Shown: positions 14,972 through 19,916 of the stretch, one piece after another
Layout of the letters: every line of letters starts with the position of its first letter
How positions within the stretch are numbered: the stretch's first letter is position 1
From: Candidatus Gerdarchaeota archaeon
GTDB taxonomy: Archaea; Asgardarchaeota; Heimdallarchaeia; JABLTI01
Direction: 5' to 3'
DNA: 19,916 nucleotides
Assembly (NCBI GenBank): GCA_016840905.1
Contig: JAEORM010000017.1
Location: 1 to 19,916 of the forward strand
The notes under the pieces: generated by a model
Told to the model about the DNA's origin: nothing
What the model saw: only the letters and a program-made list of their open reading frames with translations
Database searches by the model: none
Program-made: the position numbers and the translations under genes

Positions 14972-15121
14972 TAACCAGGCTAGGCTACCCCGACGAGTAT
15001 TCCTAGCATCTATTTTTCTTCACTTATCCGTTTTAAGCATTTCTCTGTTTTTGATAAAAGCCTATTTGAATGTTTTCTTGTCTAGATTACTATTTAGTAC
15101 CTATTTTCAAAAACCACTAAC

Positions 15122-15130
15122 TTTTATATA
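15122..15130 (+). promoter_or_regulatory. TATA box of the malic enzyme gene
   Basis: TTTTATATA is a strong archaeal TATA element. Transcription about 25 bp on would start near 15152, leaving a leader of about 10 nt before the GTG at 15163 and no room for a Shine-Dalgarno, so translation is near-leaderless. Confidence 0.55.
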
Positions 15131-15162
15131 TAGGTAAAATTATCTAATGATTACTTAATTTA

Positions 15163-16539
15163 GTGAGTTGTAACCTAAAATTGACAGAGAAAAAAGTCAC
15201 TAAAGAAGAACTTTTAGCAAAAGCTAAACAGCCTGCTGCCGATGCAATGAAATTGCATCCTTATTATCAAGGAAAAATGCAAACAGTTCCTAAAGCATCT
15301 ATCTGGGGTTTTGATGCCTTCAGTGTATGGTATACTCCTGGTGTTGCAGCACCTTGTCTAGCTATTAAAGCTAATAAGGATGAAGTTTACAAACATACGA
15401 ATAAAGCAAATATGGTTGCTGTTGTTTCAGATGGAACACGTGTTCTCGGTCTAGGTGATATTGGAGCAGAAGCTGCTATGCCTGTAATGGATGGAAAAAG
15501 CATGCTCTTCAAATATCTTGGTGGAGTTGATGCAGTACCCATTTGTTTGGATACAAAAGATCCTGAAGATATCATTCGTACAGTGAAATTAATTCAACCT
15601 TCTTTTGGTGGAATAAACTTAGAGGATATCTCTAAACCTAAATGTTATAAAGTTCTTGAAACGCTAAGAAATGATCCTGAAGTTACTATCCCTGTTTTTC
15701 ATGATGATGCTCAAGGAACAGCTACAGTAATTTTAGCAGGTTTAATTGGCGGTCTAAAGTTTGTAGGAAAAGATTTGAAGCAAGCAAAAATCGCTATGCT
15801 TGGTGTTGGTGCAGCAAATACTCGAACAGCTTATTTGATGATTGCTGCTGGAGTTAATCCTAAGAATATTGTTATGTGTGATTCGACTGGCATAATAACA
15901 AAAGATCGACCTGATATTATTGAGGAGAAAGAATATGATACTTTCAAATATGATCTTGCACAAAAAACCAATGGTGAAGGTCTTTCAGGTGATTTTGGTA
16001 ATGCTGCAAAAGGAGCAGACATAATGATTTCAGCTGCAAAATCTGAACCAGGTACCATTAAGAAAGAATGGATATCACAAATGGCTAAAGATGCTATTGT
16101 CTACGCCTGTGCAAATCCATTGCCAGAAATTTGGCCTTGGGATGCTAAAGAAGCAGGTGCAAAAGTTATTGGTACAGGAAGAAGTGACTTTCCAAATCAA
16201 GTCAATAACAGCTTAGGTTTCCCTGCGATTTTTAGAGGAGCATTAGATGTTCAAGCAAAAACAATTACTGATGAAATGTGTATTGCTGCTGCTCATGCAT
16301 TAGCTGGTGTTGCTGAGAAGAAAGGATTAACAGCTGATTACATTACACCAAAAATGGATCAATGGGAAGTTTATCCAATTGAAGCAACAGCAGTCGGTAT
16401 GAAAGCTATTGAACAAGGAATTGCTCGAATTGAAATGGAAGAGAAAGAACTCTACAAGATCGCTGAAGAACGAATCAAATATTCTCGTGATTTAACTAAA
16501 AAATTAATGGAAACAGGATTTATTAAAGATAAAATATAA
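15163..16539 (+). CDS. NAD(P)-dependent malic enzyme, 458 aa
   Basis: Decarboxylates malate oxidatively to pyruvate and CO2 in the cytosol, producing NAD(P)H and linking TCA-cycle acids to pyruvate. Motifs in order: VWYTPGVAAPC (55-65) with catalytic Tyr57, VSDGTRVLGLGDIG (88-101), DGKSMLFKYLGG (110-121) with the conserved catalytic Lys112, INLEDI (151-156) with metal-binding Glu153/Asp154, FHDDAQGTA (179-187), and the Rossmann turn GVGAAN (214-219). The length suits the short prokaryotic form without a phosphotransacetylase extension. The Rossmann signature does not clearly decide between NAD and NADP. Starts at GTG 15163; TTG at 15181 is an alternative that would remove six residues. It has its own TATA box and is convergent with the ABC permease gene, 29 bp away. 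Confidence 0.93.
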   Translation: MSCNLKLTEKKVTKEELLAKAKQPAADAMKLHPYYQGKMQTVPKASIWGFDAFSVWYTPGVAAPCLAIKANKDEVYKHTNKANMVAVVSDGTRVLGLGDIGAEAAMPVMDGKSMLFKYLGGVDAVPICLDTKDPEDIIRTVKLIQPSFGGINLEDISKPKCYKVLETLRNDPEVTIPVFHDDAQGTATVILAGLIGGLKFVGKDLKQAKIAMLGVGAANTRTAYLMIAAGVNPKNIVMCDSTGIITKDRPDIIEEKEYDTFKYDLAQKTNGEGLSGDFGNAAKGADIMISAAKSEPGTIKKEWISQMAKDAIVYACANPLPEIWPWDAKEAGAKVIGTGRSDFPNQVNNSLGFPAIFRGALDVQAKTITDEMCIAAAHALAGVAEKKGLTADYITPKMDQWEVYPIEATAVGMKAIEQGIARIEMEEKELYKIAEERIKYSRDLTKKLMETGFIKDKI

Positions 16540-16540
16540 A

Positions 16541-16568
16541 TCCTTTATTCCTTTCCTCTTTTTTTCTA
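16541..16568 (+). terminator. T-rich terminator after malic enzyme
   Basis: The 28 bp between the malic enzyme stop and the convergent permease stop are almost pure pyrimidine on the plus strand, with TTTTTTTT and ATTTTT runs. This is the usual archaeal terminator composition; there is no hairpin. Confidence 0.45.
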
Positions 16569-17456
16569 TTATTTTTCACTATTAGTAAAGATCAATATAG
16601 AATATAATTCACTTTGATAAGTAATAAGTGAAATAATCAACCAAGCTCTTCTTTTATCTCTCCAATCCAAGATTGTTTGCAATCCATTTTCTGGTTTAAC
16701 CCAGAAATCTGTAGCTACTGCTAATTGATACATAAAAGTCCATTCGTATGCTTTAGGTATGCTGTAAACAAATTGAGTCACGAAATTAACTAAGAATGGT
16801 ATTATATAGAATAGAAATAAGGTAGGTATTATTGCTATTGAACTCGAGAAATTAAAGAAATTTGCTATAATAATAAAAAGAAGAGTTATCATTATTGCGA
16901 GGAGTGCTCCAACTAAAGTCATTACAAAAGCTTTAGCCATCAAAACAAATGTTATGGAAATCCCTGTCCAAATCCAAAGTATCAAATCAAAGATTACTAT
17001 TCCTATAAGACCAGTTATAGTTACACCTGATATAACTGCTAATAAATGCCCTCTAAAAATATTTGATTTTCTTATTGGTAAAGCAAAATAACGGTTCATA
17101 CTCTCATCAGCATTTTTACCAAAACCATCTAAAACCAACATTATTCCTATCATTTGTAACAAAAATTGACCTATTATAGTAAATCCTGAAGCACAGAATT
17201 TCTGAAATTTTGGTATACCCATATCCAAAATTAATGCCTCATAATCACTCGAGATTGAATTGAGAAAAATAACAGCGGGTAGTAAAACTAAAGATAGGGC
17301 TATAAAAAATTTCAAAGTAAAAATTATACGTTTAAATTCAAAACGAAAAATATACCAAATTTCTCTGAATTCTAAATGGATTGGTCTTTCAGATAAGAAG
17401 AACAGTACTCTGGAAAAGAATGGTTTTTTCTGGTCTTTATTATGTAATTCTTCCAT
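16569..17456 (-). CDS. ABC-2 type transporter permease, 295 aa
   Basis: A polytopic membrane protein with about six hydrophobic stretches: roughly 47-66, 92-110, 138-163, 168-198, 203-230 and a weaker one at 268-290. After TM2 comes DGFGKNADESMNRYFALPIRKSN-like sequence, in which the ALPI(R/K)KS..F.G motif is the usual cytosolic coupling segment of ABC-2 exporters. The start codon overlaps the ATPase stop (TGATG, 17458-17454), so translation is coupled and the two proteins surely form one transporter. The substrate is unknown. The last predicted helix is interrupted by polar YQSE, so the C-terminus may be slightly altered or end at the membrane face. It is convergent with malic enzyme. Confidence 0.85.
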   Translation of the reverse strand: MEELHNKDQKKPFFSRVLFFLSERPIHLEFREIWYIFRFEFKRIIFTLKFFIALSLVLLPAVIFLNSISSDYEALILDMGIPKFQKFCASGFTIIGQFLLQMIGIMLVLDGFGKNADESMNRYFALPIRKSNIFRGHLLAVISGVTITGLIGIVIFDLILWIWTGISITFVLMAKAFVMTLVGALLAIMITLLFIIIANFFNFSSSIAIIPTLFLFYIIPFLVNFVTQFVYSIPKAYEWTFMYQLAVATDFWVKPENGLQTILDWRDKRRAWLIISLITYQSELYSILIFTNSEK

Positions 17457-18448
17457 CAGTTCTTTCCTCCATCACTTATTTCTTGTTCAATTGACATCCT
17501 TCTCTGTTCCACAAAAGGTCTGTATGAAAAAATTGGTATCCCATTAAATTGTAATTGATTAATTATGTTAATACTTATTTGTAAAGCATTATCATCTTGA
17601 ATAAGTATTTTTCTTCCTGAGATGTCATAATTTTTTTCGACTAGGATTTTTTTAATTGCTTCAATATCAGGTTTTGGATCTGCTAAAATTATTTCCATTG
17701 ATTTACATCTGTCTTTAATTACATCAGTTATTGGTCCATCAATTATGATCTGTCCTCTATCAACAACGATTAAACGATCGCTCATTATTAACGCGTCTTG
17801 TATATTATGAGTTGACATTATTACTGTCTTAGGAGTAGTAGTAACATAATCATGTACTAGTTGATAGATTTTCATTTTTCCCTGAACATCTATAAAGGAA
17901 ATTGGTTCATCAAATAAAATAATCTCTGGATTACCTATAATGGTTAGAGCCAAACTAAATCTTTGTCGCATACCTGATGACATTAATTTTGGTGGAATGT
18001 CCCACCACTTTTCCAAACCAATAGTTTCCAGTAATTTTATTGTTTCTTCTTTAGCTCTTTTCCTTGATAATCCTCTTAATAAACCAAAATGATACAATGA
18101 TTCTTTACATGGAGTATTAAGATAGAAATTTAATTCCGATGGTAAATAACCAATCATTTTTTTAATCTGAATTTTACTTTGTTGAACATTAATGTTATTA
18201 ATTAAAACACGTCCTGATGTTGGTTTAACAAGACCCATTATTGCTTTCATAATGGTTGATTTACCAGCACCGTTTGGTCCAAATAAACAGACTCGTTCTC
18301 CTTTGTTAATAGAAAAATTAAGATTACGTAAAGAGGTCACTCGAGCTCGAGATATATAACGACCATAAATCTTTGATAAATTTTCAATTTGTATTAATGG
18401 GTCCAATACAATTCCTTCTCTGTTTAAATTATGAGTATGTTTATACAT
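17456..18448 (-). CDS. ABC transporter ATP-binding protein, 330 aa
   Basis: Powers the ABC-2 permease encoded just downstream. Walker A GPNGAGKS (57-64), signature MSSGM (156-160, a variant of LSGGQ), Walker B IILFDE (176-181) and switch His214 in STHN are present. The Q-loop reads YLPSE (Ser where Gln is common), seen in some ABC-2 exporters. Residues after about 245 form a C-terminal regulatory extension. Two starts are possible: ATG 18448, or TTG 18406, which has GAAGGA 6 nt upstream and begins right at the domain (DPLIQIENLSKIYG). The shorter form agrees with a TATA-like TATAAA near 18443. The stop overlaps the permease start. The gene is divergent from the membrane-anchored protein at 18580. 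Confidence 0.93.
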   Translation of the reverse strand: MYKHTHNLNREGIVLDPLIQIENLSKIYGRYISRARVTSLRNLNFSINKGERVCLFGPNGAGKSTIMKAIMGLVKPTSGRVLINNINVQQSKIQIKKMIGYLPSELNFYLNTPCKESLYHFGLLRGLSRKRAKEETIKLLETIGLEKWWDIPPKLMSSGMRQRFSLALTIIGNPEIILFDEPISFIDVQGKMKIYQLVHDYVTTTPKTVIMSTHNIQDALIMSDRLIVVDRGQIIIDGPITDVIKDRCKSMEIILADPKPDIEAIKKILVEKNYDISGRKILIQDDNALQISINIINQLQFNGIPIFSYRPFVEQRRMSIEQEISDGGKN

Positions 18449-18579
18449 TATGAGAATAAATTTTTTTTCAGATATCTAGTATGAAATAACACATAATTCA
18501 TTAACTAATAAGTCAATCCTTCTGAAAAATTAATAATACAAAAGTAGATATTATTAATAACCGTGTGGGTGAGTAAGAA

Positions 18580-19434
18580 ATGACTAAATTAATCTTAAAA
18601 TCAAAAATAAAAAGAAAATTTAGTCAACTACTAGCAATTTGTTTTTCTCTTTTAACTATCAATATACTTTACATTGATTCTTCTATTTATAGTTCAAATC
18701 AAACTGAAGAAGAGGATACATTCCCTTTTGTCAATCAATATATGCTTTATGATGTTACTCAAACAACTGGTGGTTTAATGACTTCCTCAGGAACTTTATC
18801 TGTTAAGTATCTTTATTTGATCAACGAATCAGCAATTTTTGGTACTTTTCATGTTGATGTTATTTCACTAATAGAAGTCTATAACGAAACAGCTGTAGGA
18901 AGTGAGAATTTTAATACTCGTCATCTTTACATAGATGCAGATGATACTTATATTATCTACATTTTCATGGTATATTTCTTTGAATGGCTTGATGGGATTG
19001 CTACACCTACTCCTATGTGGGTTTTTCCAAATGAAATGCAAGTAAACCATACAACTAGATTTTGGAATTATACTGCAACCTGTTCAAAAAGTCAATCAAT
19101 TTCAATAATGGACAAATATTATGAAGTGTTTGTTTATCGAACTTTTGGTACTTTATTAAATATGACTTTAATGTATGGTTTTGCTCGCAATGGGAGTAGC
19201 GATTGGTATGGATTGCTCTTTTATATGTCAGGTTCATTTTTTGAACCAGTTACTCAAAGGAAGATGAATGCTTACTTCAAATTGTCTGATACTAATGCAG
19301 AATTATTGCCTATGGATGAAATAAATCAGAAAAATATTTTAACAGTTACATTATCTTTCTATTCAGTAATAATTATTGGTTCTATTACTTATAGAATTAA
19401 AAAACGAAAGAATTTAATAGGTGGAGAGATTTAA
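18580..19434 (+). CDS. Membrane-anchored surface protein with many N-glycosylation sequons, 284 aa
   Basis: Not recognised. A basic N-terminus and a hydrophobic helix (about 15-33) act as signal or anchor, followed by an outside domain of about 215 residues rich in beta-type aromatic segments, then a C-terminal membrane helix (about 253-271) and a basic tail IKKRKN (stop-transfer, inside). The outside domain has seven N-x-S/T sequons (Asn 40, 82, 102, 156, 163, 194, 204), as expected for a glycosylated archaeal surface protein. GGGTGAG lies shortly before ATG 18580. It diverges from the ABC ATPase, with 131 bp between starts and AT-rich TATA-like sequence in both directions, so it may be a partner or surface component related to that exporter (inference from position only). 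Confidence 0.7.
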   Translation: MTKLILKSKIKRKFSQLLAICFSLLTINILYIDSSIYSSNQTEEEDTFPFVNQYMLYDVTQTTGGLMTSSGTLSVKYLYLINESAIFGTFHVDVISLIEVYNETAVGSENFNTRHLYIDADDTYIIYIFMVYFFEWLDGIATPTPMWVFPNEMQVNHTTRFWNYTATCSKSQSISIMDKYYEVFVYRTFGTLLNMTLMYGFARNGSSDWYGLLFYMSGSFFEPVTQRKMNAYFKLSDTNAELLPMDEINQKNILTVTLSFYSVIIIGSITYRIKKRKNLIGGEI

Positions 19435-19530
19435 ACAAAAAATAATAGGAATTGAGAATCTCAACAAAATATTTAAAGATAATCAATAAAATTTCTAAAA
19501 ATAATTAGTACTATGAAGTGTTGATTTCAA

Positions 19531-19887
19531 ATGAGTAGTGCAGGAAAAACAGACATTGTTAAAGATAAGGAAGGCAGATTCGGTCATTGGAAACAACTTC
19601 CTTTTGAGCTTAAAATAATGGATTTTGCTTCTTTTGGTTGGTTTGCTTTAATAATCATTAACATTATATTTGCTTTATTCAATGTTGAATTAAATATCCC
19701 AACATTTGCAGCATTCTTCTTACCAATAGTTATGTTTGCAGTTACAATTTCAATGCGTATGCGACTTGCTGAAAAACCTAACACTTTGAGAAATACATTC
19801 ATTATATGGGCTGTATTCTTCATTACTCTTGTTATATTAACTATTATAATTTTAGCTCTCTATCCAGGTATAATTGGTAGAACTTAA
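19531..19887 (+). CDS. Small three-helix membrane protein, 118 aa
   Basis: Not recognised. A polar, charged N-terminus (1-29, with GRFGHWKQLP) precedes three hydrophobic helices at about 30-51, 56-74 and 89-112; a basic loop MRMRLAEKPNTLR lies between helices two and three, which places that loop inside by the positive-inside rule. There is no catalytic motif. A TATA-like AATATTTAAAG (about 19468-19478) lies 50 bp upstream, so the gene probably has its own promoter rather than sharing one with the gene at 18580. No clear Shine-Dalgarno. The length and composition suggest an accessory or hypothetical membrane protein. Confidence 0.65.
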   Translation: MSSAGKTDIVKDKEGRFGHWKQLPFELKIMDFASFGWFALIIINIIFALFNVELNIPTFAAFFLPIVMFAVTISMRMRLAEKPNTLRNTFIIWAVFFITLVILTIIILALYPGIIGRT

Positions 19888-19916
19888 ACTAATCATAGAA
19901 TCATTGATAATTTTAA

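Larger units (their letters stand above)
14850..14994 (-). tRNA. tRNA-Met(CAT), elongator type, with two introns and encoded CCA
   Basis: Minus-strand cloverleaf: acceptor GTCGGGG (14994-14988) with CCCCGAC (14860-14854), discriminator A then CCA encoded (14852-14850). The anticodon arm CCGGA / TCCGG surrounds loop CTCATAA with anticodon CAT at 14928-14926. The T-arm is GCGGG / CCCGC. The anticodon stem lacks the three initiator G-C pairs and the acceptor begins G1-C72, so it is not the initiator. Elongator Met is most likely, although an Ile2 tRNA (modified CAT) cannot be excluded. Introns lie at 14889-14924 and about 14941-14971; removing both leaves 78 nt with CCA. The T-loop reads ATCAAAG, with A where T54 is normal. 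The rest of 14758-15162 holds only AT-rich promoter sequence. Confidence 0.9.

Noticed and set aside
14850..14994. Initiator tRNA, suggested by CAT anticodon and A54
   Set aside because: It has a G1-C72 pair and lacks the three consecutive G-C pairs next to the anticodon loop that mark initiators.
1..19916. CRISPR arrays, integrases, rRNA and intact insertion sequences
   Set aside because: No regularly spaced direct repeats, transposase or recombinase motifs, or rRNA-like sequences were seen on either strand.

Overview
The window looks like chromosomal DNA of an AT-rich archaeon. Four things point there: TATA boxes about 25 bp before inferred transcript starts, a tRNA whose anticodon-loop intron folds into a canonical bulge-helix-bulge, stand-alone CBS and Mut7-C proteins, and an archaeal dihydroorotase/AMMECR1 gene set. 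A 1-pyrroline-5-carboxylate dehydrogenase resembling the eukaryotic ALDH4A1 type, plus serine/threonine-sequon-rich surface proteins, suggest (inference only) an Asgard-type lineage. No ribosomal RNA, CRISPR array, integrase or intact transposon was seen.

Layout. 1-317 (minus): a ribbon-helix-helix regulator cut by the window edge, with repeats upstream that look like an operator. 569-2107: a TPR-like protein of unknown role, probably leaderless, followed by a terminator hairpin. 2254-3188: a separately promoted gene for a two-helix membrane protein that resembles SLATT effectors; a dyad lies before its TATA box, and its reading frame runs upstream of the first ATG to a strong Shine-Dalgarno site. 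3189-3549: no gene, but GC-rich hairpins suggesting a structured RNA. 3550-8522 (all minus): an unknown membrane protein, AMMECR1, Mut7-C RNase, dihydroorotase, a four-CBS protein and a CBS/zinc-ribbon protein. 8523-8910: no gene, but a 91-nt element closed by a perfect 7-bp stem. 8911-10557: P5C dehydrogenase. 10626-12850: a divergent pair of MFS exporter and winged-helix regulator with dyads between them, followed by an orphan Imm5-like protein at 12910. 13498-14757: a cytosolic-looking GH29 fucosidase. 14850-14994: tRNA(CAT) with two introns. 15163-16539: malic enzyme. 16569-18448: an ABC-2 permease and ATPase in one operon, divergent from a membrane-anchored glycoprotein candidate at 18580. 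The window ends with a small three-helix membrane protein.

How it fits together. Dihydroorotase serves pyrimidine synthesis. P5C dehydrogenase (proline/arginine carbon to glutamate) and malic enzyme (malate to pyruvate) suit an amino-acid and organic-acid using heterotroph. The CBS proteins are probably adenylate sensors. The least explained parts are the SLATT-like gene with its unusual start and proline-rich repeat tail, and the two structured non-coding elements.
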